From Erpetoichthys calabaricus (lineage: Eukaryota; Chordata; Cladistia; Polypteriformes; Polypteridae), in the NCBI RefSeq assembly GCF_900747795.2, contig NC_041394.2, forward strand, positions 342,078,415 to 342,142,414: DNA of 64,000 bases. The letters run 5' to 3'. Made by a program: the position numbers and the translations under genes. The notes below the pieces were generated by a model that ran no database searches, was not told where the DNA came from, and saw only the letters and a list, made by a program, of their open reading frames with translations. Below, piece by piece: positions 33,348 through 44,097 of this stretch (within the stretch, counting starts at the first letter, position 1; every line of letters begins with the position of its first letter).

Positions 33348-34640
33348 AGAACTGGCCATACCATGGCTTCACCTTATTGCACTGCATCCTGCTCCCTATG
33401 ATCTTTGACTTGAGTAACTGCTTGGTTTTCTTGCTGCTAGCGGCAGTGCCCTTGGGCAACCCATGCCCTTTTTTATCTTGTGATCTCTTTTCACAGTGGG
33501 CTCACGCTCATGCAGTGCTTGGTGGTGTTTGAGCAGTGGCCACCCACTGGTCCGCTCAGGATATTTACACAGACTAAAAATCACAACCTACTCCACTGTT
33601 TTAAGCTGTAAAAGTCCTCGCCCTCCTTGGCATTATGAGATGTAGAAACCTCTATGTCTGCTTTCGGGTGTAAAAGGCCATGCATCGTGAGTTTCCTGGT
33701 CTTTTGGTTTATTTTCTTTAGCTCCAGTGAGGACCACAAGATGATGCCAAAGCAGTATAGGATGACCGGTACAGCCAGACTCTTTATGGCTGAGATCTTA
33801 TTCCATGAACTGAGCTCTATCTTGCGGACAAGTTGCACTCAATGATAGTATTCCTTGGTGCCCTTGGGCTTCAACAGCTTGTCGTCACTCTCGTCAACTG
33901 CCATGTACTTGTACATCTCACCTGGTCATTGGTTCTTGATGGTCTCCTTGTTGTTCGTCACTATGCCAGGAGCTATTATAAGCTTGCCTCTGTGAATAGT
34001 CACTTTGGCACAGTTGTCAAGGCCGAACTCCATCCATGTGTCATCACTGAACCACTTGCCCAGGGCCAGTACCTTATGCATTTCGACATCACTTTGTGCG
34101 TAGAGCTTCAGGTCATCTATGTACAGCAAACAACTGATTCACTGGCCTGCCTTTATTTCATACCCCACTTGTTCTCGTTTGAAAGTGCCGCTGATAGGTA
34201 TTATGGCAGTACAAAAGAGCAGGGCAGACAGGGACTTACCTTGTAAAATTCCTCGCTAGATGTGTATCTCGTCCATCTGGATGAAACCACTGCTGCAGGG
34301 CAGATTCGTCCTGGTTCACCATGTTCTCATTGCACTCTCCAGGAACCGGGTGATGACCCAACTATCTCTGTAGAGCTTCAAGCTGTATGGCAGACTATCA
34401 AACTTCTTCCTGCTCTTGGCATCTCTAATATTGTTGATGAGTAGTTGGCCCTTGCATCCTTGGCTTAGCCCCAGCAAGTGCACTAGCAGAAGGCGGCCGT
34501 AGGTTAAGTCCATGCATTTGTCTTGCTGAAAACGGTAGATGACCGATCCCCAGCTTACCCAGTAGATGTGATTTTGCTAGCAACAAGAGGATCGACATGA
34601 TGTGTTTGAACCTCAAATCAAATCGGAGTTTATCACACCA

Positions 34641-35239
34641 AAATTACATCAGTAACTCCTCAAGTCAAAGCCACATCCACTATATAACAAAGAAAGCGCT
34701 GGGTGAGACAAGCTGAAATACTAGAAGATACTGAGGAGAAGTGTGGGAGGAATGGTGTGCCTAAAAGGTTGACAATGCAGTCTGAAAATCAGCAGCAAAG
34801 AATGGCACGTTTATCTGCTGATATTCAGAGGTGATGACAGAGGTTAAATCATGTGACACAAAGCACCTCTTAGCATTATCCAACTCATATCGATGATGTG
34901 GACAAGTGTCACTGTGGAGAGATGAGTGTATGTGTATATTGTAATGACTTCCTCTTGGTCACACGGTGTCAGTAGCAGTAAATATCAGTCATGTCAAACA
35001 GTTTTCAAATTCATTCTAGAACCTCACAGGTTAGTGATGCTAATATATATTAATTTTTTTTAAAAAATATACCATACAATAACAGAATCAAACATAAATG
35101 GTACAAAATACTTCCAACTTGTATAATTTCTTGTCAAGTATTGCACTCATATCCCATATTTATTGTTACTGCACTTAAAATATTTAAACTTTGTGTTACT
35201 CAAAAAAGAGAAATTCATCATTGCACTCTTATTTTAGTT
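34641..35239. other. No gene recognised (intronic)
   Basis: AT-rich, nothing assignable. Confidence 0.4.
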
Positions 35240-35710
35240 ATGACCTTACTTAGATTTACAATTCAATTGAAGGATGGCCCTTGGATTGAAATTGTTTCTG
35301 AACCTGCTTGTGTGGGCAGGAATAGTTCTATAAGACCTATTAAATGGTGGAAGATCAAATGGATGGTTTATAGGGTGAAATGGATGTCTAATAATGTCAA
35401 ATGCCCTCTTCAAGCAATGTGATCTATAAATGTCTTCAATTACTGTTGGTTGTTTTCCTGTGAACGTCTGTGCTGTTGTAGTAGCCCGCTCAATAGCTCC
35501 CTGTTCAGCTATAGTACAACTGTTGTACCAAGCTGTGGTACAGTAAGTCAATAGGCTTTCTGTAACACACCTGTAGAAGTTGACCAGCGGCTTCTGGAGC
35601 CAGTTTACCTAAAAGAGAAACTTCAAAAAATTGTAAGGTGCGACCAAGTAAAGAAGGAGACAAGCTCCTAAAACAATGAAAGAAAGCATTCTGAAGATCC
35701 TTCCACACTT
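35240..35710 (-). mobile_element. LINE C-terminal fragment (CR1/Rex-like)
   Basis: Minus-strand frame 35551-35246 reads LTYCTTAWYNSCT-like start, AIERATTTAQTFTGKQP, VIEDIYRSHCLKRAFDII and YRTIPAHTSRFRNNFNPRAI, the tail of a fish non-LTR polymerase in which the D-x-Y-x-x-R-C-L-K block is diagnostic. Same family as 29080-29420. Confidence 0.75.
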
Positions 35711-36287
35711 ATGGACAAAGTTGAGCAGGAAAGGAACAAAGCATTACCTACACCAGATCCATAAGCACACCAACTTTGATTCAGAGAAATTGCAACGTGG
35801 GACAAAGCCAGCTAATGTATTGTGGTTTTAGTATCACTGTAACTGAAAGGTAATAACCTTGTGAAGAATAAGTTCTAACTGTTATACATCCATTTCTTCC
35901 TAAATCCATTAAGAAAGTACATAGCAGCAACTCACACACACAGAAACTCTGAGGGCTGCAGCAAGCCAGGGTAGACTAGCTGTGAATATAATTAATGCAA
36001 TGGTATCGCACTACACACTAAAGAACGTCTCTTGCTTGACCACATGAAATGAAAGATCAGAATTCATAAGGCTTGTGCCTTTCTCCATATGAGAGAAAAA
36101 AAATCTATCTAAGCCAAGGGATAAAATTCATAAGATAATGATTTGCATGCTGAAACAAAGTAATGGGAGTATAATTAGTTTACAGCTAATACACTATGGT
36201 TTTGGTGCCTCAGTATATTACAAGTACATTTGTGTTTGTTTTTTGGAGTCAAACCAATGTGTGATGCAGAAAGCAAAATCTTTCATT

Positions 36288-36304
36288 AAAAAAAAAAAAA
36301 AAAA
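36288..36304 (+). repeat. Poly(A) tract
   Basis: Run of A in the intron, 170 bp before the finger exon. Could be the tail of an unrecognised retroposon. Confidence 0.8.
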
Positions 36305-36344
36305 GTAATGAGATCGGAGAGTTGTTTTGATTTCAGAACGCTAT

Positions 36345-36445
36345 TGTGCAATGAATAGTTGTTTCTTATCTGCTGACATTATCAATGTGTGTTTTTGTGC
36401 AGTGAATAGTTGTTTCTTCTCTGCTCACATTATCAATGTGCATTT
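36345..36445 (+). repeat. 51 bp tandem duplication just before the finger exon
   Basis: The segment starting gtgcaatgaatagttg (36346) recurs as gtgcagtgaatagttg (36397), 51 bp later. The second copy creates an extra AG at 36401-36402. Confidence 0.8.
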
Positions 36446-36477
36446 ACTTAAAATTATGCATTTATGTATTTCTGCAG

Positions 36478-37916
36478 ATTTACAAGAGAAGGGCTATATC
36501 CATCCTCCATCATTTATTCAAAATTCTCTTCAGTGCAAGCCGCAGCAGACACTACATGTTGAAAATATGAACATATTGAGTTCTGGACCAGCACTTTTAA
36601 TACCAAACAGTTTACAGTTTAATTCTCCCTGCAATTTGACACTAACAAGGACTAATATAATAATTATTCAACAGAATTTGAAAACTTCAGATTCCTCAAC
36701 TTTGCCTACTTATACAGAGATGAGAAAAACTGTTAAAGGTGAATCTAAATTCAAAGATAATGAAATGAACTATTTAAGATGGAAATCATTTTGCTGTTCT
36801 ATATGTCAGAAACAATTCTCTAACAGTAGCCTTCTTAAAAGGCACTTCAGAATTCACACTGGGGAGAAGCCGTATTGCTGTTCTGTATGTGGAAAAAAGT
36901 TCACCAACCATGGCAGTTTTCAGACCCATACTAGAATGCATACTGGAGAGAAGCCATATTGGTGTGCTGAATGTGGGAAACGATTTTCTAGCAGGAGCAA
37001 TCTTCAGACCCACAAAAGAATTCACACTGGAGAGAAACCATTTTGCTGCTCTGAATGTGGAAAAGGATTTTCCAAGAAAAGCAGCCTGCAGTCCCACTCA
37101 AGTGTTCACACTGGAATGAAACCATATTGCTGTTCTGACTGTGGAAGAAGATTCACCAGGAATACCAGTCTTCAGAATCACGTTAGAATTCACATTGGAG
37201 AGAAGCCCTATTGCTGTTCTGACTGTGGGAAAAGATTCACCAACAATAGCAGTCTTTACATCCACGCTAGAATTCACACTGGAGAGAAGCCACATTGCTG
37301 TTTTGAATGTGGGAAACAATTTTCCAAAAAGAGTAGTCTTCAGACCCACACGCGAATTCACACTGGAGAAAAACCATATTGCTGTTCTGAATGTGGTAAA
37401 CGATTCTATATGAGTAGCCACCTTAATGCCCACACTAGAATTCACACTGGAGAGAAGCCATATTCCTGCTCTGACTGTGGAAAACGATTTGCCACAAACA
37501 GCAGTCTTCAGATCCACACAAGAGTTCACACTGGGAAAAAGCCATATTGTTGTCCTGAATGTGGTAAACAATTCTCCAACAATAACACTCTTCATGTGCA
37601 CACAAGAATTCACTCTGGGGAGAAACCATATTGCTGTTCTGAGTGTGGTAAACGATTCTCCACAAAGAGCATTCTTCGGGTTCATATAAGAATTCACACC
37701 GGTGAGAAGCCATATTGCTGTTCTGAATGTGGCAAGCAATTCTCAAGTAACGGCAGTCTTTTGAAACATGTGAGAATTCACACCGGAGAGCGGCCGTACT
37801 CCTGTACTGAATGTGGCAGACAATTCTCACAAGTCGGCAATCTTAAGACCCATATAAGAATTCACACAGGAGAAAAAAAAAAAAAAAAAAAACAAGTGCC
37901 AAGAAGTACAGTCTGA
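36478..37916 (+). CDS. C2H2 zinc-finger protein, 13-finger exon
   Basis: Opens after tatttctgcag (AG 36476-36477), phase 1, and ends at TGA 37914-37916. With the 19400-19919 exon it makes a 652-residue protein. After a linker (residues 174-277), 13 intact C2H2 fingers occupy residues 278-636, each C-x2-C-x12-H-x3-H with TGEKP-type linkers (variants TGMKP after finger 4, IGEKP after 5, TGKKP after 9). Predicted DNA-contact residues (-1,2,3,6) are, in order: NSLR, NGST, SSNT, KSSS, RTSN, NSSI, KSST, MSHA, TSSI, NNTV, TSIV, SGSK, QGNT. It is a probable nuclear DNA-binding regulator; targets are unknown. The tail [13 protein letters not shown] is encoded through a 20-A run (37873-37892). Confidence 0.95.
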
Positions 37917-37984
37917 GGTGAGCCAGATATGAAGTAAAACAACTGAAATTGCACCCGTGGTCCTGGGATTAACCAGTTTTATTA

Positions 37985-37990
37985 AATAAA
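37985..37990 (+). terminator. Candidate polyadenylation signal AATAAA
   Basis: First AATAAA downstream of the zinc-finger stop codon (69 bp after it). No downstream evidence beyond position. Confidence 0.45.
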
Positions 37991-38505
37991 AAAAGGTCCA
38001 TCTGGATGCCCTACCAACTACCATCACTCCAAATGAATTAGAGAAGGAGGCACTATTGGGGACAATGCAAGTACTACGCCGAGCACTGGCAGCAAATCTA
38101 AGAGAATAACAATAGTAGCAATGCATACAAATAAAAATACTTTGTGAGATCAAGAGTGAGGTTCACTTCTGTTTTGAAAGTAAGCAAACCAAGCAATTGT
38201 TGAGAAATTAACCCAGAGTGAAGCCATTAGACAGGAGTACCTAGCAGAAACGCACAAGGATTCACACCAGTGGGAAGAAGTTAGGGGGTGCATGGAACCC
38301 TTGTGACAAAGATAAAAGAATGAAAAGAAATGCTGTACAAACATAAGATCAGCAGGACTAAATAAAAAGGATGTTGAGGCTCATCTTGACGTTCTTCCAT
38401 TCTCCATAACACCATATAAACTACATAAGGAGGCATTATTAGGAATAATACAGTTATTGCCCTGAAACCTTGCAACTGATTTAAGAGAATAATAGTAGCA
38501 GTGGT
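37991..38505 (+). pseudogene. Duplicated remnants 3' of the zinc-finger gene
   Basis: Two similar blocks, 37995-38110 and 38378-38495. Each translates to HLDxLPxxITPxxLxKEALLG followed by a region ending LRE and stop codons. Just before the second block, about 38242-38275 reads RTRIHTSGKK, like the finger linker TRIHTGEK. The simplest reading is a partial duplication of the 3' end of a zinc-finger gene, now decayed. The conserved peptide is not one I recognise. Confidence 0.45.
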
Positions 38506-38548
38506 AAAATTGGGGATGTCACAATGACCCGTAATTCTGTACCTAGTC

Positions 38549-38827
38549 CAGTGGTTCTCAATCTGTGGGGCGGGCCCCCCTAGGGGGGTGCGAAGAAAAC
38601 AAGAATCGAAAATATGAAAAATACATCTATTGAAACCAAAACAAATTAACTTACATTCTGATAGTAGAAAAATATAGAGTTAGGTAAATTTCGATAAGTT
38701 AAGTAGGTATAATAAAATATGCATCTATGATATATCATTAATTAAAAAAGAACAAATTGGTATTAGTGGGCTCTTTTCAAAAAAATAAAAACTCAGGTCG
38801 CACATACTTAAAGGTTGAGAAACGCTG
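38549..38827 (+). mobile_element. hAT-type MITE (cagtggttctcaa ends)
   Basis: Ends cagtggttctcaatctgtgg and ..aaggttgagaaacgctg, flanked by a perfect 8 bp duplication acctagtc (38541-38548 and 38828-38835), the hAT length. 279 bp, AT-rich interior, no transposase. Confidence 0.92.
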
Positions 38828-38835
38828 ACCTAGTC

Positions 38836-39490
38836 AATGCCAGAATTGCTAAAAACTTAACAGTTTACAGTAGCTGTAATACCAAGTGAGCAGTCGGTGC
38901 TGCACTCATTCATGACTGCACGTAGATGAAGGTACAGCAATATGTGCTTGAAAACTACATATGAAAATAACTCAAAGCAGTGATAATACAGCATGACTTA
39001 AAGAAAAAGAGAAGTCCTGTCTGAAAATGCTTTGTGTGTGAGGCAGGAGAATTTCAGCAATTGTGAAAATGTAGTTATTATTTATATTAAAAAAGAAGTC
39101 AAAACACACAAACATAGGCTTTTGTATTGCCAGTTTTATCCCAAATAGAAATAGACTCATGCACAATAATGTGGCTGTTCAACTCATGTGATTTGTTGTG
39201 ACACAAATTTGTAAAAGTAGATGAAATAATGAGGTGAAAAACTTTTTTATTACAGTGTCCAACACAGTTGTGATAAAGAAAACAGAGGGCTTAGCATTCA
39301 CTCTGTATGACCCTGACTTCTGTTTATTATATTCATCTCAATTGACTTAATCAGTTTTGTTCTGGCAGTTACTTTACATGCCATTGCTGATATTGAAGTT
39401 TTGCATGTGTTTCTTTAGTGCCATTAGAACAGCAGAAGATTCCTAGGCTATGGAGACAGACCACAGTATTTCCAGTAGTTAAAAATAAAA
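38836..39490. other. No gene recognised
   Basis: AT-rich, short frames only. Confidence 0.4.
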
Positions 39491-39503
39491 ATCACAAAAT
39501 CTT

Positions 39504-40811
39504 TTTTTTTTTTTTTTAATTTTATTGATTTTATTGTAATCATTTCATACAAATAGATCAATTTTTACAAAAAATAGGATTGAAAACAAATCAACCCCCA
39601 CCCCTGAGAAAGAGAGCATCACCAATGGAGTAAAACTTAAAGCTAGTAAAAATAAATAAATTGATGAGTTTAATAGGCAGATAAAGATAAATGGAGAAGA
39701 AAAAGAAATGGGAAGAGAATCTGCTTCCTCAGTGCTTTAAGAGCTTATTCTAAAATATTATTGATCAGATCCTGCCAGGTTTTGAAAAAGTTCTAACTGA
39801 GAATTTGATATTTTCCAATTTCAAATAATATAAAACATCAGTTACCCACTGACTTAAAAGAGGAGAGTTAGGATTCTTCCAGTTGAGCAAAATACGTCTG
39901 CGTGCCAATAGTGTAGTGAAGGCAATCACAGTTTGTGTGTCCTTCTCCACTTTAAGCCCCTCTTTGAGCCCACCAAACACAACTGTTAGTGGAATAGGGG
40001 GGATTGTGACATCAAGGCTGTCTGAACGGCACTTAAAAAATTTTGTCCAGAATGATGTTAATTTGGTGCAGGCCCAGAACATGTGGCCCAGTGAGGCAGG
40101 AGCTTGATTGCAGCGTTCGCAGGTTGGATCTCACCCTGGAAACATTTTGGACAGTTTTAAGCGAGACAGATGAGCTTGATATATAATTTTGAGTTGAATA
40201 ATTGTATGCTTTGTGCATATGGAGCTCGAATGGATTCTCTTCATTGCTCCCTTCCACTCCCTTTCTGATATATTGATTAAGAGATCCTTTTCCCATTGTC
40301 CTCTTGGATCTTTGAAAGGGAGGGACTGTAAAATAATTTTATATATTGCAGAAATGCTGTCTGAGTCCTCAAAACTAAGCAATATTTTTTCCAGTATAGA
40401 GGAAGGTGGGAGATGAGGAAAATCAGGCAGGTTCTGTTTAACAAAGTTTCTAATTTGAAGATAGTGAAAGAAATGTGTTGCTGGAAAGTTAAATTTGGAA
40501 TGTAATTGTTCATAGGATGCAAAGATGTTGTCTATGTAAAGATGTCTAAGTAATTTAGTCCCAAATGTTTTCCAGACATTAAAAACTGCATATGTTTGCA
40601 AGGGTTGAAAAAGGTGGTTCTCATGCAGAGGTGCCACAGATAAAAGATTCTCCATCTTAAAATGTTTCCTACATTGGTTCCATATTCTGAGTTAAGGAAG
40701 CACAATTGGGTTATTAGTATATTGCCGATAACTTGCATTTGCTGGGGCACAAAGCAGGGAATATAAAGAAGTACTGCAGGATTTTATTTCTATTGCGCAC
40801 CAAGCCTGCAT
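39504..40811 (-). mobile_element. L1/Tx1-like LINE, 5'-truncated, with target duplication
   Basis: Poly(A) tail on the minus strand (T run at 39502-39519 on +). It is bounded by a 13 bp direct repeat atcacaaaatctt (39491-39503 and 40812-40824), the signature of target-primed insertion. Frames 40655-40131 and 40082-39765 read as the C-terminus of L1/Tx1 polymerase: RDPRGQWEKDL-like, MFWACTKLTSFWTKFF, VIAFTTLLARRRILLNWK and QWVTDVLYYLKLE. One frame shift near 40080-40130 separates the blocks. Fairly young. Confidence 0.92.
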
Positions 40812-40824
40812 ATCACAAAATCTT

Positions 40825-41970
40825 AAATGGCCTCCAACCAATGGCTATGACATCACTGGTTATATAGAATTATTGGAAAAACTCTCAGAGAAGTCTCTGG
40901 CTTCTTTTTATTAATTTCAGTGTGCCTACCCATCTAATAGAGGGACAGAGTGCTGTCTTAAAACCAGACCACCCTGGCCCACTACCGACAGCTCAGCCTA
41001 AAAACTGGATCAAATAATAAAATATTAAAATTGTCTTGTGATGATGTGGCTGTTAATTTGGGGAACTCTGGAAATTAGTCATTTTATCTGAACATGAGGG
41101 CTATAATGGCAGTTATGCCACCATTTTCAGTACGGCACAAGAAGAACTGATGTTTTTCCTCCAACAAGTTCAGATTCTGGAAGCTAATCTCTTGAACTGA
41201 TACATTATGTTATCCATCCATTATCCAACCTGCTATATCCTAACACGGGGTCACGGGGAAATTGTGTTGTAATAAACTAAATATTTCCTTAACAATAATG
41301 TGTTTAAATCATACTAAATATGAAACACGGGGAAAATAAAAATAAGGAAACATTGCTTATGTCAGTCAGGTCATGTTGGGGAGCACACACTGGTACAGCG
41401 TGTTGACACAAGAAATATACATTTTAATTATGTGGTAGGGAAATACAAAGAAATCATTTAGTTTAAAAAGGGAAAGAATTATACCATCTTACAAGGGAAA
41501 CTTCAGGGTGAGACAAAAATAATCAAGAAATGGGGGCATAAAGTACTTCTTAATATAAACACAGTGAGATTTGTTATTGGGGATGTTCTTGAAGAATCTG
41601 TGTCATTGCTGCTATACGATTGTAAGAATATTATTTTTCTTTTTTTTTTTTTTTTTTGCATTTAATCTTTTTAATTTTGTATTTTATTCTTGTGCTTTAT
41701 TAAATATGTGAAACAGTTTTAATATTAATTTGGTCTAGAGTCTTATATGTTTCTGGTCTCATAGGTTTATGTCACCTTATGGGTTTCATTGAAGGCCTAA
41801 GCAGGGTTAGGGATGTTAAATCAAGGCCTGTAAACCTAATAAAGTCTCAACACCAGGTGCCAGGTCCAGAGATCTGGAACTGCTGGGTGACCCTTAAAGT
41901 GTCCTAATGTCACCATTGCCTCCACATCTCTCACCCCTTAGCCTGGAAAAGAGAGCGATTAACCTGGGTA
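40825..41970. other. No gene recognised; SINE scrap at 41212-41264
   Basis: Mostly unassigned. 41212-41264 matches the minus-strand end of the local SINE (catccattatccaacctgct, then ggtcacgggg). A T run lies at 41640-41657. Confidence 0.5.
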
Positions 41971-41974
41971 TCCC

Positions 41975-42655
41975 TCCAGGTCCAGCTCTAAACAGGACGC
42001 CATTGTCACGTTGCTTTGTTGGATATATAACCACATGGAGGGCGTCAAGACTCGTGAGAGGGTCCTGTTTGTAGACTGCTCTTCAGCTTTAGACACCATC
42101 ACGCTCCACCTTCTTACAGAGAGACTTGCATCAATCTTTTATAAATCTGGTACTGAGTCTGGCTTTACCTGTCATATGTTAGCCGGGTTTGAAAATATGT
42201 TAAGTCGACAGCAGAAACAGAATAAATCTATTTGTAAAATGAGCAGTAAATAAGAAGGACTTAATAATTAAATCTGACAGACCGGTTTGAGAAGTCACTA
42301 TTACAGAAAGCAGAGGCAGGACTCACCCTCCACATTCTCGGTTCCAGTCGTCATCATGTCACAGATTCAACGATTTCAAGGATCAAGGGCAGCTGGTTTA
42401 AATATTCCTTCATCCCAAATGCTCTTCGTCTTCTAAATAAGTTCAACTTTTAATAAATAACTTTAGGCCCAAATCATGGGCAAGTAGTATTTGCATCAGT
42501 CATTCGTCAGGTTTTAAATATTATGAGTAATATGTGTGATCTAATGCTACAGTATATACTTGTACAAAGTGCAGGCTGAATTGTTTTGTTATGTTGTGGT
42601 CTTTCTGTCAAACCAAATTTCCCCCTTGGGACAATAAAACTGACTTGAATTGATG
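41975..42655 (+). mobile_element. LINE with internal deletion (Rex/RTE-like)
   Basis: 41990-42120 encodes QDAIVTLLCWIYNHMEG and RVLFVDCSSALDTITLHLL, the RT motif A region (normally FVDFSSAFNTI). About 42405-42451 encodes SFIPNALRLLNKFNF and stop, the C-terminus. The 3' end phrase ccccttgggacaataaaact is typical of the family. The palm with the catalytic box is missing. Confidence 0.7.
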
Positions 42656-42951
42656 GGTTCTGGGGGTTGTGGATTGGGGCTCCTTGACTTTCCCAGTATC
42701 ACCTTGGATCAATGACTGATGTTTCACACCCTTCTGCTGTTTTCATTTGCTGTGCTTGCTAATTTTTATCAATAAGGGACTCTGTTTCTCACAATCTTTG
42801 GCTCTCTTATCATTTTATTGGTCAGAGAAGCTGTGTTGGATAGTAAATGAGGACGCTGATTCGCCCCCTTTCTGTTACTATTTTAATTTGTATTCAGTTT
42901 ATATTGCATTTTAGGGTATCTGTGGTTGTTGATGGGGTGTTTGCTATGTAT

Positions 42952-42978
42952 GGGGGGGGGGGGGGGGGGGGGGGGGGG
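42952..42978 (+). repeat. 27 bp poly(G) tract
   Basis: Uninterrupted G run. It opens a Gly-rich frame that is an artefact. Prone to sequencing error, so the length is uncertain. Confidence 0.9.
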
Positions 42979-43120
42979 ATTGCTGCTGTAGGTACTGTGG
43001 CTCTGTTGGTTTTATCCCGAGTCTGGTAAATCTTTCTGTAAATACAAAGATATTTAGAGTTTGACAACTAATTTTTTTTTCCTATTTTGTTTCTTCACTT
43101 ATTCTTTACTTATCCTGATC

Positions 43121-43230
43121 ATGCCTAATCTTAGCATTATTTTTTGGAATGTCAGGGCCTTGAATCCTGTCCCCCATCTCATGATTGTGCTGGGCCTCCT
43201 TCACCAATTGTGCTACTACAGCAGCCTGTG
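43121..43230 (+). mobile_element. L1/Tx1-like endonuclease start, fragment
   Basis: MPNLSIIFWNVRALN followed by a VLGLL-like helix resembles the first residues of the apurinic endonuclease of L1/Tx1 LINEs (WNVxGLN). Homology stops within about 110 bp. Confidence 0.4.
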
Positions 43231-44090
43231 ATAATATTGTTATTAGACTGTTTGGTACATTCCTACCCCCACCCCCTATTTAATTAATACATATTGGTAT
43301 GTCCCTAGCTCCCTTTTTTGCTACTGCCTCTGCTTTAGTCTTTGCTTTACCTTCCGCCATATTGTATTTTAGGTTAAGGAAATTATCGTACTTTTACCTT
43401 TGAGTTGTCAATGGTTTTCATGTCCTAATACTTGCATGACTTCTTGCCAGAAATCTATATTAAAGTATACGGATTCTCAGCCTTGACTTTCTTGGTGAGT
43501 AAAGCTATCTGTCCATGTTTACTACAACCAGTGGGGTGACGCACACTCCGTACAGACTGGGTCTTGGGAGAGAAGCATATACGGCATTCGGGGACAGAAT
43601 ACCAATACTATATAGAAATAATCCTAATTCAGCAATTGTACTTACTGTTGTACCACTGATGTTCATATTGTGGCTTCATCTTTAGCTCCCTCCATAAAAA
43701 TGTGGTGTGTTTTTCTACCGTAGGAAGATCTTGCAGGGAAATATCACCCAAATGGTTAATGATAATATTAGCTGGCTTTATGTTATGTCTTAGCTGAGAT
43801 AGGAAGCAATAAAATGGCACACATACAGTACTTGCATAAGCTTATACTCCTTACTGTTGATTGTATTTTCACAATTTCTCCTGTTGGCATCTTTAGCTCT
43901 ATGGCTATGATTTGTTAAAGTGGACAATAAACTGCAAGTATAGAAATATAGGCCTCCATTGTTCCAGCACAATCCCCACTCCATTGTTACTTTGTGTTAA
44001 CTCTGTACTGACTTGCATATTTTTCTTAGTTTTTGCTTTCTAAATGCCACAGTTAGCAGTTGTTTTCTTTCTCCTCGCCATAAAACACAA
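43231..44090. other. No gene recognised
   Basis: Nothing assignable. Confidence 0.4.
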
Positions 44091-44097
44091 TGTCACA

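Larger units (their letters stand above)
29790..34640 (-). mobile_element. R2-like LINE (restriction-like endonuclease type), split twice
   Basis: Minus-strand blocks in order: about 34513-34400 (CKGQLLINNIRDAKSRKKF and Y-SLKLYRDSWV, early RT motifs); 34129-33926 (LLYIDDLKLYAQSD, catalytic YIDD, then FGLDNCAKVTIHRGKL); 33838-33581 (thumb-like); 32945-32661 (CHLCGEAEETFSHILSRC, a C-x2-C-x8-H-x4-C zinc motif); and 29990-29790 (MWDKTIPTD then RPD- and CLxxD-like remnants, the PD..D nuclease motif). CCHC motif plus a C-terminal PD-(D/E)xK nuclease marks the R2/NeSL/Hero group. Frames are broken in several places. Interrupted by L2 copies at 29997-32660 and 32960-33347. Confidence 0.7.
19920..36477 (+). 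other. Intron (about 16.6 kb) of the zinc-finger gene
   Basis: Begins GTAGGT and ends tttatgtatttctgcag. Both flanking exons are in matching phase. It has been inflated by at least a dozen mobile elements, listed separately, on both strands. Confidence 0.8.

Noticed and set aside
36786-37830. Several long minus- and +-strand frames overlapping the zinc-finger exon
   Set aside because: Shadows of the periodic finger-coding sequence in other frames; the true frame shows intact C2H2 motifs.
42847-43029. Gly-rich 60-codon frame
   Set aside because: Created by the poly(G) tract.
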